DNA of 64,000 nt from Trissonchulus latispiculum (taxonomy: Eukaryota; Nematoda; Enoplea; Enoplida; Ironidae). The translations under genes and the position numbers were made by a program. This document shows, piece by piece, positions 36,215 through 45,915 of the stretch. A model generated the notes under the pieces. It was not told where the DNA came from and did not search any database. It saw nothing but the letters and a program-made list of their open reading frames with translations. Every line of letters starts with the position of its first letter. Within the stretch, counting starts at the first letter, position 1. Location: contig JASAND010013124.1 in the NCBI GenBank assembly GCA_030248195.1, forward strand, positions 1 to 64,000, read 5' to 3'.

Positions 36215-36267
36215 CCGTTTCGACCCTTGCTAAAGGGTCTCATCAGACGGCTAGGCTACTGTTACGG
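36215..36267 (-). ncRNA. Hammerhead ribozyme motif, left end of element (copy B)
   Basis: Reading the minus strand: stem III 5' strand CCGT, cleavage base A, stem I ACAG..CCGT (one A-C mismatch), core CTGATGA, 7-bp stem II GACCCTT/AAGGGTC with loop TAGC, core GAAA, then CGG closing stem III. The layout is an open-stem-III (type III) hammerhead with a 4-bp stem III. All conserved core bases are present. It is the mirror image of copy C at the other end of the element. Confidence 0.72.
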
Positions 36268-36801
36268 TTTTTTATTTTTTCTTTTTTCTTTATTTTACAC
36301 TCATCTACAATTATACATACGCATACATAAGACATACAGTGCAAAATTGAATGCAGCCAAATTCATTAGACAAATCTAAAATGAGAAACCTTCAAGATTT
36401 ATTATTCCTCTTCTTTGTTTCCACTCTACACATTTCAGGTTCATAACATACTATCATAATGTATCCTTAAATAGCCTACACTATTCTCAAAATTCCACCT
36501 GCTCATCCTTTTAAATAGCAAATGTACAATACCCAACTCATACAACTTATGAACTTCTTACAAACAATAACAAGATAGTGAGTAACAAGGAGTCAATTGG
36601 GAGTCACTGAAGAGTAGCCAGGAGCACCAATAAGCAAACACAGCAATCAAGAGTTATTAAAGAGCACCAAAGATACTTGCAGTTCTAACTAAAAGTACGA
36701 AAAAGATTATGTAACAGTAAGCCTTTAAATCATGAAACATCAACAAGCATTCTCGGTATTAAAAGCTACTTCAAGCCTGCTCCCAGCTTAGCTGGTTCAG
36801 C
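36268..36801. other. Non-coding flank inside the element
   Basis: AT-rich stretch between the left hammerhead TIR and the end of the minus-strand finger gene. No feature recognised. Confidence 0.4.
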
Positions 36802-37290
36802 TCAATCACTGTGCTCACTATTTTCGCTTGCTAACCCACCAACTACCTTTTCAGGTAGCACAACAGTGCTTATGTCAGAGTTCTTTTCAATAGCTCGCTT
36901 CAGTGCTTCTTCTTCACTAGAATAGTTTTGCTCATAATCTGCTTGTTTGTCCAAAATTTCCTCAATAATTGAATCATTGAGAAAAGCTTTACAGCGCAGA
37001 ATCTGCCTGATAGTCAGACATTAATCTGTCTATCCTTTTAACATATTTTTACTCAGACTGTTTTACCAGTTTATCCCAAAATTCACCAATATCAACAGTG
37101 TGGTATGTCTCTCCACAACTCGATTCACTACTCCCATCGGTGCTGGTCTCTAGCTTAGAGTCCTCATTGTGAACGTTCTGGATGTGTCGCTGTAGGTTGA
37201 ATGCTCTTGTGAACATGAGCCCACACTGATCACAGGAGTGCTTCCTGCTGTCTGTCCTGCTGTATGCCTTTTTATTAATTTCGATAGACA
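36802..37290 (-). pseudogene. C2H2 zinc-finger protein, frameshifted
   Basis: One classic finger is encoded near 37245-37165: 'CDQCGLMFTRAFNLQRHIQNVH'-type spacing C-x2-C-x12-H-x4-H, with 'DSRKH' before it. The frame ends at a TAA near 37049. Another frame resumes at about 37018 and encodes an acidic, protein-like tail ('FLNDSIIEEILDKQADYEQ', 'SSEEEALKRAIEKNSD') to a stop at 36802, so a frameshift or stop splits the gene. Probably an element-encoded nucleic-acid-binding protein. Its 5' end is interrupted by the foldback repeat at 37.3-37.6 kb. Confidence 0.5.
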
Positions 37291-37337
37291 AATGAACAGA
37301 ATAATGGAACAGGAACAACCTCGGAGTAGGCTCAGAG

Positions 37338-37618
37338 TAGCTTGGAGCAACTTCGGAGTAGGTTCGGAGTAAGCTGGGAGCAACTTCGCAGTAGATCAGA
37401 GCAGCAATGAGCAACTCTCATTGGTGTAAATGCGAAAAATACTTGCATGTATCGTAATAGTCACGTTGATTAAAGTGATAGTTTGACTGGTCATATGAAG
37501 AACAAACATGCAAGTATTTTTCGCATTTACACCAATGAGAGTTGCTCATTGCTGCTCTGATCTAGTGCGAAGTTGCTCCCAGCTTACTCCGAACCTACTC
37601 CGAAGTTGCTCCAAGCTA
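37338..37618. repeat. Foldback repeat, 113-bp near-perfect arms
   Basis: 37338-37450 and 37506-37618 are reverse complements with only one or two differences. Arms hold repeated 'tcggagtagg' and 'gggagcaacttcg' units and the spacer is about 55 bp. The near identity indicates a young insertion or gene conversion. Confidence 0.85.
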
Positions 37619-37778
37619 GCTGAATTCTATGATATACCTCCATTTAAAAAATAGTACCAAATAATTTCATAACAATATTAAATCATATTCTGTGATAATC
37701 ATACTATTAAAAAGTCATAGTCTAAAAAACGTTTATGTGGCTGAAAAGATATAGACTTTCGGTTAGCGCTAATTAAGG

Positions 37779-38075
37779 TTAATTCGTAATTACTAGAAAT
37801 AGCCAAACCATTAAATTAGTCTTTTCACGTACATCGGTATTCCTGGCAACGTTATCAACTACAGATGAAATTTGAAATTGCTTCCTTTTCTGCTCGTACT
37901 CTCTGACCAATTTGTTGCATCCAATGCAGTTTGATTTTTTCCCAACTAGTTTCGGAATAATTAAAATGCTACCATTTGAGTCTGTAGCAGACAACTCCAT
38001 CAACAATTCTCTATAAACAAAATAAATTATTATTGCTTTTAGAGTAGAGGTCATCATGTAATAGTTTATTAGCAT
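37779..38075 (-). CDS. Small CxxC protein fragment of the element, unrecognised
   Basis: Minus-strand open frame of about 98 codons. The central part looks protein-like: 'ELLMELSATDSNGSILIIP', then 'CIGCNKLVREYEQKRKQF' with a CxxC pair that may bind metal. Lies between the finger gene and the innexin-like pseudogene on the same strand. I do not recognise the family; it may be an exon-like or truncated remnant. Confidence 0.35.
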   Translation of the reverse strand: MLINYYMMTSTLKAIIIYFVYRELLMELSATDSNGSILIIPKLVGKKSNCIGCNKLVREYEQKRKQFQISSVVDNVARNTDVREKTNLMVWLFLVITN

Positions 38076-38196
38076 AAGTAATATTAGTTTTATTCAGCCA
38101 ATGTGTTATCAATATATACTTTTTTGTTATTAATCATCCAAACTCCCATAATTAAGTACAGTTTCCAAAAATAAACGTTATACAATAGTAAACATG

Positions 38197-38794
38197 TTAC
38201 ACTGTAGTAATTAGTATTCCCCAGCCCTCTGTAGGGTATACTACAACTTTAATGCTAGTGGGAAACAGTGACAGATCATCTCCTTTCAGTATGGGTAATA
38301 ACAACAGAACAATGACTACGGCTTGTCCGCATAGGGTAATAAATGTTAATGTTTTACAAAACAACCACACACATAGCGCTGATTTCTTGTGTTGTAAGAA
38401 TTCATAGTCGTCGTATTGTTTGACGTGTTGTATGAGATGACCAATATAAACTCCAGATTAAGTGGGGGCTGTAGCTTACAATTGCTTGAATCATGAGTAT
38501 AAAACCGATGTATGGGTAAATATAGATGAAGAATGATGGGTAGTAGGTGGTATCTGGTCCATTAATGTAGCAAGCATGTACAAGGTATGTAGATGTTGGT
38601 GAATTTGTATGTTCGTATGGAATCTGACAGGTAATAGAATCACCCGCTTTCTGACTTGTGATGGTAACAGCTCATGCTAGAGCCATTAGGGGAACAGTAA
38701 GTTTGAATATGAGTACATCCAACCAATCTGTAGCGGTATAATCAAAGTGAACCCAGGAGGTAAGACTAGAAACACTACTTGCCGCAAAGAACAT
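38197..38794 (-). pseudogene. Innexin-like pseudogene (N-terminal half)
   Basis: From ATG at 38794 the frame shows the innexin N-terminal order: 'DWLDVLIFKLTVPLMALA' (start of TM1), then 'GDSITCQIPYEH' (compare G-x-PI-x-CW-x-P), a second cysteine 19 residues on in 'LVHACYI', then 'YIGFILMIQAIVSYSPHLIW' (TM2; compare QALLFY-x-P-x-x-x-W). After a one-base shift near 38430 a TM3-like 'FITLCGQAVVIVLLLLP' follows, ending at TAA 38197. One in-frame TGA interrupts TM1. TM4 and the C-terminus are absent. Innexins form gap junctions and hemichannels; virus-borne innexins are known from polydnaviruses. Function of this copy is unlikely. Confidence 0.6.
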
Positions 38795-39107
38795 TGTGAA
38801 AACACTGACTGGTCATAATGGTTATCGGTTGTTTATATGTATTTTGCAGTTAGCTAGATCAATAGCTATCACACAAAGTCAGAGGCACATACACAGAAAG
38901 GATGACATCACTATTAGCTAAGGTTATTACGTGATCACTAGCTATTGGTGTTACACTCTCACTTTAGATTTGAGGTAAGCTATGGTATTACGTAATCAGT
39001 CTAAGCCACAGGCACATACACAGAAGGGCTGATATTACGCAATCACTATTAGCTAGCAAGCAGCCTCAATCATTTTTTACAGATTCTGCCAACGAAATGC
39101 ATAAAAG
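38795..39107. promoter_or_regulatory. Divergent spacer with direct repeats
   Basis: Intergenic region between the leftward innexin-like and rightward polymerase genes. A unit containing 'aggcacatacacagaa' followed by 'gatattacgcaatcacta'-like sequence occurs twice (about 38880 and 39008). It is the likely bidirectional control region; no TATA box is certain. Confidence 0.35.
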
Positions 39108-42100
39108 GAACGACAATCTACAATATTGTCATTCTTGCAAATGACAAGCTACAGTCAAGACGGTTTTTAGGTGAGTATTGCGGAAGACTTTTTCTCATAT
39201 GAAAAGTCTTCTTCGACACCAACGAGAAACTCATGAAGAATCAACGAAACATGTCTGTCCTCAATGTCATCGTACTTTCGCCAGAAAGAGTAACCTCGTT
39301 TTCCATCAACGCAGTCATTACCGGATGTCATCTGATCCTGATGATCGTCCCACGAACAAATCACGAGCTACCACACCTGTTAGACCATTACTTGGTCCTG
39401 AGATTCCCTCTACGAAGAAATCTAGTGAGCCTTTCAGAAATCAACGCTCTTGTGGTACACAATCAGCATTGGAGAATGCTCTGGTTGCTAAAACTGTCTA
39501 CCCGTCAGAACCAACAGCTGATCCTGAACGTTACCTGTCCTTATCCTTACACCAGATCATGAGTTTGGTCGTTGAACAACTGTCTAATCATCAGGTACTT
39601 AAGGTATGGCTTTGTATGAAGATTCTCTTTGAACGGGACACTAATCCAGATGAAACGATTGAAGGATTTTTTAACTGTAAATCAAGGGTCATTTTACCCG
39701 GTGATGACGTTGCAATGGAAATCAAGGAATGCTTTCCTGAGATTTTGCTGAACATTGAATCTTTTCTCAGGGAGGGTTCTGGTTAGGTAATCCGAGAGAT
39801 TCTACAGCTGGAATGTCACTGTACACGTTACCGTCCCATCCACGGCTCTTCATATATTCCAACTCCTAAGACTATTGCTAGTAAGAAGGCATTGATCAAC
39901 GTTAGGAATGAAGACAATCAGTGCTTTAAGTGGGCAGTCCTTTCAGGACTTCACCCTATTGCATCAAACAATTATTCTGATCACACAAATCACTGCTCTG
40001 TTTATGATGATGAACTGGATTTTAGTGGCATTAATTTTGCAGTTACCTTAAAGGACGTTTCCAAATTTGAGAAGCAAGACAGCATCTCCATCTATGTTTA
40101 CGGAGAAGATAATGACAATGTAGTCCCGTTGTACATCAGCAAGCACGTTCTCGGTAAGCACATCCATCTTCTGCTGCTTGTTAAAGGAAAGAAACAGCAT
40201 TACTGTTGTTGGATTAAGAATCTGGATCGCTTGTTGTCGAAGGAAAGAAGAAAGGAACACTTTTGTTGTAAAGTTGTAGAAAAGTTGTACTTTTGTCCTC
40301 ACTGTCTGATACATTGCTGCAATGAAGAAAAGCAGAAACTGCACCTGGAAAGATGTCAAAGAAATGAACCGTCTCAGGTAGTCATGCCTGAGGAAAAGTG
40401 GCTACTTTTCAGGAACGTGCATAAAATGTTAAGGGCTCCATACATAATGTATGCTGACTTTGAATGTATATTGGAGAAGATTGACGGTTGTCAGCACAGC
40501 AGCAGCAAATCCTTTACCACACAGTATCAACAACAACTCCCTGTGGGTATGGCATTCTGGATATTTTTGATTGTTGTGGCAAAGATAAGAAAGTTGGCTC
40601 TCCCACCATATACAAAGGAAAGGACTGTCTAGAGGTTTTCTAAAGGAACTGATTACTAAATGTCAAAGCTATCAAAGCAGACTGTCTATTGTTAAGCCTA
40701 TGAAGTTAACAAAGCAGCAACAACTACAACATGAACAAGCAACACATTGCTATCTATGTAAAAATGAACTACAGGAAGAAGCAGCCCGCGACCACTGCCA
40801 TCTTTGTGGCAGTTTCCGGGGTTCGGCATATTTAGAGTGCAATCTTGCACTCCGGCCCAACAGGGATATCGTTGTTGGTATTCACAATCCGGAGATATGA
40901 CGGACACTTGATCATGCAACAGATTGGAACGGTTGCTAATGAATATCAACTGGAACTGGGTTGCATTCCTAAGGGGATGGAAGATTATTTGTCCTTTACA
41001 TTATCAAGGAAGAAAACAGAGGACGAGATTGGATGGAGGATTAAATTTATAGACACTTGTCAGCTGATGACTAGCTCATTGGAATTCCTCACTGCTAATT
41101 TGGTCAAAGACGGAAAGGATAAATTTGAATGTATGGCAAAACACTTCTCAGGAGATGGTCTTGGAATGCTCCTGCGTAAGGAAGTATATCCTTATGAGTA
41201 CATGGATTCTTTCGAGAGATTTCGTGAAACTGCACTACCTTCTCAGGAATGTTTTTACAGCAAACTGAGCGACACCAACATTAGTGATAAAGACTATGAA
41301 CTTGCTTTGAAGATATGGGAGCAATTCAACATTCTATCACGATTTATACTTTACTCACGGATGTTCTACTTTTGGCGAACATTTTCGAAAACTTTCGCTC
41401 CTTTGGTCTTCAGTATTATGCATTGGATCCTGCTCATTACTATACCCTTCCTTATCTTGGTTGGGATGCGTGTCTTAAAATTACTGAGATTGAACTGGAG
41501 CTATTACAGGATCCGGAGATGTATGCTTATTTCGAAGCTGGCATGCGCGGGGAATTTCAATGATTTTCCACCGCTATGCAACAGCCAATAACCCACTGGT
41601 TCCAAGTTACGATTCATCAAAACCAAACTGTTGGGAACTTTATTTGAATGCCAATAATTTATACGGTTGGGCAATGTCCCAACCACTTCCAATCAAGGAC
41701 GTTGAAAGGATGGAATAATTTGATGGGATTAATTGGCTAGAACAAAAAATCGATCAGGGAATTGGCTACGTATTGGAGGTTGACCTGGCCTATCCGTAAC
41801 ATTTGCATGACCCTCACAACTCCTATCCGTTGGCTCCAGAAAAACTTTTAATCACAGATGATAGCTATCCCCCTATGCTTCAAGGCTGTAGAAGAAATTG
41901 GGAATATCATCTGGAAAGGTTGAAAAATTGGTTCCCAATCTCCCAGCCAAGAAGAAATACATAGTTCATTATGTCAATCTGAAACAATACATTATGCTTG
42001 GACTTCAACGTACAAAGGTTTATCGAGTCCTTAAATTTGCTCAAAATCCTTGGATGAGGTCTTACATCCTGTTCAACACGGGGAAGAGAAATTCTGCTAA

Positions 42101-43841
42101 GTCCGAGTTCGAAAAGGATATGTATATACTATTAAATAATGCAGTATTTGGAAAGACTACGGAAAACGTACGAGCTTATCAAAATATTAACCTTGTTACT
42201 AATCCTAAAAAACATGATAAGCTTGTAACTAATCCTAGATATAATCGCTCTACTATATTCTCTAATGACTTGGTTGCTGTACCAATGAAACGAGTTACTG
42301 TGAACTTTGTAAACCGATATATGTGGGTTTTACTGTATTGGACTTGTCTAAGTATTTAATGTATGACTTTCATTACAATTACATTATACCTAAGTATGGT
42401 AAAAATGTACAATTGTTATTTACAGATACAGATAGTTTATGTTATCATATAACTACTGATAATGTATACAATGATATGTTACAAGACATTGATTTATGGT
42501 TTACTGTCCTAATGCCTATCACTCTTTTACCTACGCCCTTTCAAAACTCAAGATCGCTCTCCTACCTACGTTTATTAGTCAAAACTCAGAGTCACTCATT
42601 TACCTACAAATTAATCCTCCAAAACTAAGAATCCCTCTTCTACCTACAAATTAATTTTTCAAAACTAAGAATCACTCATTTGCCTACACTACCGTAATCC
42701 CTTTAATAACTGCGAATCGTTTGATTTTTTGACCAATAACTTTAAGATTTTGCGTGGGCGCATATTGGAGGATGATGAATTCAAAAATTCAAAAAAGTAA
42801 GAAGGCCATTGGGAACCGAGAAACTTTTGAAAAATTCTGCTGCAAACTTGCATACAGGGGTTTTCATGTGCGCTGATTAGGTTCTTCGCGTCAGCTTTTC
42901 GTTCGCTTTATATACGCTGGTGTTTTAAGCTTAACACTTTACCCTTACCAAACTAAAATTTAAAACTTTCATAAAATTTTAAGATTTTGAATTTTTGAAT
43001 AAATCATCCTTCAATATATATGCACCCATACGGAATTTCAGCTATTTGGCCAGTTAGGGCTGGCCTAAAGTTTCTTCTTTCAGCAAAGGTTTCCCAGATA
43101 ACAGAGATAAACCGATAGATCGATAAACAGATAAACCGATGTTTTCAAATTTTTGATTTTATAAAATATTCCTTTCATCACGATTATTCTGAAAATGGAT
43201 GTTTTGGTTTTCTGATGAATATTAAATGCCGTTTTAACCACAGTTTCTACGCACATTTTTGTGTTAGGCTTTAGTATATTGTTTGTAAATATTGTAAACA
43301 GTTGTAAAGGAGATTACGGTAGTGTAGGCAAATGAGTGATTCTTAGTTTTGAAAGATTAATTTGTAAGTAGAAGAGGGATTCTTAGTTTTGAAGGATTAA
43401 TTTGTAGGTAAATGAGTGATTTTCAGTTTTGCAGTGTAGGCAAATGAGTGAAACTGAGTTTTGTTATCTGATGTCGGCAACTTCAAACAGTAGGTAATAG
43501 AGTGATAGGTACTAGAGGGATACCTATGATTTATTTGATATTAGTGATTACCCAAAGGATCATCCTTTGCACTCAACAAAAACCAAAAAAGGTTTAAAAA
43601 AAGGCTTAAAGGTATTAAAAAGTCTGTGCTAAAAAAGGGGGTTCATTTCAAACATTATGTTTCAACTATTTTTGATGGGTCGACTGTGTACTGTTCTATG
43701 AACTTTATCAGAAGTGACAATCATAACTTGTACAGTGTACATGTTAATAAGAAGGGATTATCTCCCTTTGATGATAAACCATATGTATTAGATGATGGCA
43801 TTACTTGCTATGCATACGGTCACTACAAAATTGTTATGTAA
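39108..43841 (+). pseudogene. Polinton-type family B DNA polymerase (DNA_pol_B_2) with N-terminal C2H2 fingers
   Basis: The N-terminus has C2H2 fingers ('KTFSHMKSLLRHQRETH' and 'CPQCHRTFARKSNLVFHQ'). Then the pol domain: 'GSSYIPTPKTIASKKALIN' and 'NEDNQCFKWAVL', Exo I 'YADFEC' near 40450, an HNH-like 'RDHCHLCGSFRGSAYLECN' near 40790, 'YDGHLIM', 'VYPYEYMDSFERF', palm motif 'NANNLYGWAM', 'NNAVFGKTTENVR' and 'DTDSL' near 42430, and the terminal 'YAYGHYKIVM' at 43841. An in-frame TAG at about 39783 and frameshifts near 40560, 40640, 40890, 41325, 41560 and 41940 break it, and a 1-kb repeat splits it after DTDSL. These polymerases copy the element by protein priming. Family assignment is firm; the copy is dead. 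Confidence 0.85.
42515..43509. mobile_element. Inverted-repeat element inserted in the polymerase
   Basis: Ends 'cctatcactcttttacctac' and inverted 'gtaggtaatagagtgatagg'. About 180-bp TIRs are built from repeats of 'tcactcatttacctac' with 'aaaactaagaatc'. The interior is non-coding. The insertion splits the polymerase between the 'DTDSL' motif and the 'FDISDYPKDHPLHS' block. Exact ends may extend a few bases further; no clean target duplication. Confidence 0.75.
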
Positions 43842-43985
43842 TACAATAAAAACAGATATGACAATCAATAGCCTACAAAAAGAAGCAATTAAAAAAATTA
43901 ATATAGCCCATGAAAAAAAATAATAAAACACACAAAAAATAGTAAAAGAGACTAAGGTCCATAAAAAGAGGTAAAAAATAAAAAA

Positions 43986-44040
43986 CCGTAACGGTAGCCT
44001 TAAGCCGTCTGATGAGACCCTTTGGCGTGGGTCGAAACGG
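43986..44040 (+). ncRNA. Hammerhead ribozyme motif, right end of element (copy C)
   Basis: Complete type III layout: CCGT (43986-43989), cleavage base A43990, stem I ACGG (43991-43994) pairing with CCGT (44005-44008) around a 10-nt loop, core CTGATGA (44009-44015), stem II GACCC (44016-44020) with GGGTC (44029-44033), core GAAA (44034-44037), and CGG (44038-44040); A44037 and CGG pair with CCGT as stem III. Every conserved core nucleotide is present and all three stems pair without mismatch. Predicted cleavage is after A43990. Confidence 0.82.
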
Positions 44041-44588
44041 TTCGACTGTGATTCACTACGTTTAGTTTTCAGGTGCTGGGTAGGCACCTGAAGCTTGGTG
44101 CTTGTTTGTAATAGGAGGGGATCAGGTTCCCCCGAGATTTGAACTGGGGATGGCACCATTTACCGGTAGAACCGGCCTTTTGTACCTACTCACTGCAAAC
44201 GTGTCAAGTTTAATGGCAAGCTTAATGCAGCGCCGTTCTATAAATGCTGTGGTTGGTTGTACCAAAAACATGTCACAACTGTTGTAGACCTGAAATTTTG
44301 GCGGACAGCCGCTTCCTGTTAGCAGACTTTCCATAACGAGCCAGTTGACGGCTAGTAAGCGACTCTTTGGCTGCTTCATGGACGCAGAAATAAATAATCA
44401 AAACCGTATACAGGCAATTACGCTTATAACTTTGTTAGCATTACGTTCCAATGACTAAATAGTCAAATTATATTATTGCAAAACATTTTGTTGCTTCTTT
44501 GTCGTAGTGAGATATAGCCTATTTAGGTAAGTTTTCTCACTATGTATTTTAGCAGAATGCTGGATATATTACCATATATAGTTATATA
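44041..44588. other. Spacer with a weak tRNA-like sequence
   Basis: Minus strand near 44120-44190 has a B-box-like 'AGTTCAAATCTC' between complementary 'cccc' and 'gggg' runs, but no A-box at proper distance. No gene seen. Confidence 0.35.
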
Positions 44589-44632
44589 TGTGAAAGGTTG
44601 AAATCAGGTTCTGAAATATGTGAAGAAAAGTA

Positions 44633-44707
44633 TCCAGGGCGGGGATCGAACCGCCGAGCTTTGGTTTAAGAAGTAGAACGCTCTACCACTGCGCCACATC
44701 CCCGGAC
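44633..44707 (-). tRNA. tRNA-like sequence inside LTR (left copy)
   Basis: A-box 'TGGCGCAGTGGTAGAGCG' and B-box 'GGTTCGATCCC' at tRNA spacing, with outer stem GTCCGGG/CCCTGGAC-like. D, anticodon and T stems contain mismatches, so not a working tRNA, but an internal RNA polymerase III promoter is plausible. Confidence 0.6.
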
Positions 44708-45128
44708 AGGGAGACTAGATTAGTACACTGATTTCAACCTTTCTTGGTTGCTGATATTTAACATACTCCCCTTGCTAATTTGAAATTCGGCCTCGAATTT
44801 CCAGGCATTGCAGGTCGGGTCCTCAAATCAAAGTACCATGTGGTCTAAGGGCGGCTCCCCGGCTGCCTCCTAACCCGAGGCCATATTATACTTCTTTCTT
44901 CTTCAAAGCCGGGAGCCTTTATATCAAATCACACAAGAACCAATAACCATCATATTAACCCTTAGCACCACGAGGACCACCATATACCAAACCAGTTATC
45001 TCAAGGACCTGCAATTCCACAATTCCCAGGCATCACAAACGACTTCATCTCCTCAGACCGGTAAGGACACGGCACGGTCGCCAAATGTGAAAGGTTGAAA
45101 TCAGGATCTGAAAGATGTGAAGAAAAGT

Positions 45129-45204
45129 GTCCAGGGCGGGGATCGAACCGCCGAGCTTTGGTTTAAGAAGTAGAACGCTCTACCACTGCGCCACATCCCC
45201 GGAC
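45129..45204 (-). tRNA. tRNA-like sequence inside LTR (right copy)
   Basis: Essentially identical to the left copy, with the same A-box, B-box and outer stem. Identity of the two copies fits LTRs made by one reverse-transcription event. Confidence 0.6.
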
Positions 45205-45259
45205 AAGGAGACTAGATTATTACGCTGATTTCAACCTTTCTGGGTTCTGATATTTAACA

Positions 45260-45915
45260 TATATATATATGCTATCATTTCTGAGTTTGGTTTGTGATCA
45301 TCACGCTTTACCTTGACCAAACCATATTTCTTGTTAAGAACAGACCAGGGCATGTTTACGGATCCGAATCATAACATGCTCAATATTCATGAAACCGGTT
45401 CTCTCAACGCATACTTTTCAATCGAAAGTAAGTATGAGTTAAGGTAATCAAGTAGCCGCCATATGCATTTCAGTTTAAGCGCATATAAAACACGCTAAAC
45501 ACTGCTGAATTATTATCTTACACTTGATATACACAAAACTGTTAACTTTTGAATGACTTATGATTTTTAAGTAACAAGCAAAAGTGTCTGCAAAAGGTAA
45601 ACGAGTTTTTTTATAACATTTAAACTAATTGTAGGCCTGCTGCGCAGTCGAATTCCTTTCTGTGAAAAAGCTGATCTCTAGTGCAGAGCCTTTTTGTCGT
45701 TGACGCTGGACCGTTTCTGATTTATATTAGCTTTTTAGCTAAGTACCTTTACATATTTTTTATTCAAGCTACGTCTATCTAAGAGCATCTATCCAAATCA
45801 CAATACTGCAGCAAAATAGCCGCCAAAACAAAGCAGCGATGATCTGCAAAAGCTGAAGCAACAGTCTTCTTTCTTCGGAATTGCAAGCTGCAACCAGTTT
45901 GCACTAACGTTCCAT
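45260..45915. other. Non-coding, nothing recognised
   Basis: Short TA repeat after the LTR element, then AT-rich sequence without supported features. Confidence 0.4.

Larger units (their letters stand above)
36215..44040. mobile_element. Degenerate Polinton/Maverick-type element with hammerhead TIRs
   Basis: Terminal inverted repeats of about 65 bp (36215-36285 and 43975-44040) contain the two hammerhead motifs plus an inner 'ggttttttatttttt' tract. Between them: C2H2 finger protein (minus), CxxC protein (minus), innexin-like pseudogene (minus) and protein-primed-type family B polymerase (plus), the last two divergent from a shared 300-bp spacer. Polymerase type and finger proteins fit Polintons/Mavericks. 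No retroviral-type integrase, packaging ATPase, protease or capsid was found, so it is truncated, internally deleted, or a different lineage. The short TIR is unlike the several-hundred-bp TIRs usual for Polintons. No clear target duplication flanks it. Confidence 0.55.
44589..45259 (-). mobile_element. Miniature LTR retrotransposon (TRIM) with tRNA-like LTRs
   Basis: Two direct repeats of 175 and 174 bp (44589-44763, 45086-45259), each TG..CA, flank 322 bp of non-coding DNA. On the minus strand the 5' LTR (right copy) is followed by 'TTTGGCGACCGTGCCG', a primer-binding-site-like start, and the 3' LTR (left copy) is preceded by purine tract 'GCAAGGGGAGTA'. Both fix the orientation as minus. 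Flanks are TA-rich ('tata' on both sides), so a short target duplication is likely but not provable. No gag or pol. Confidence 0.8.

Noticed and set aside
35921..36379. 152-codon plus-strand open frame across the left element end
   Set aside because: It runs through degenerate aaagttg repeats, the X-box array and the hammerhead; no domain and poor composition.
44633..45204. Two functional tRNA genes
   Set aside because: A- and B-boxes are good, but inner stems mismatch and both lie inside matching LTRs, so they are tRNA-like promoter modules.
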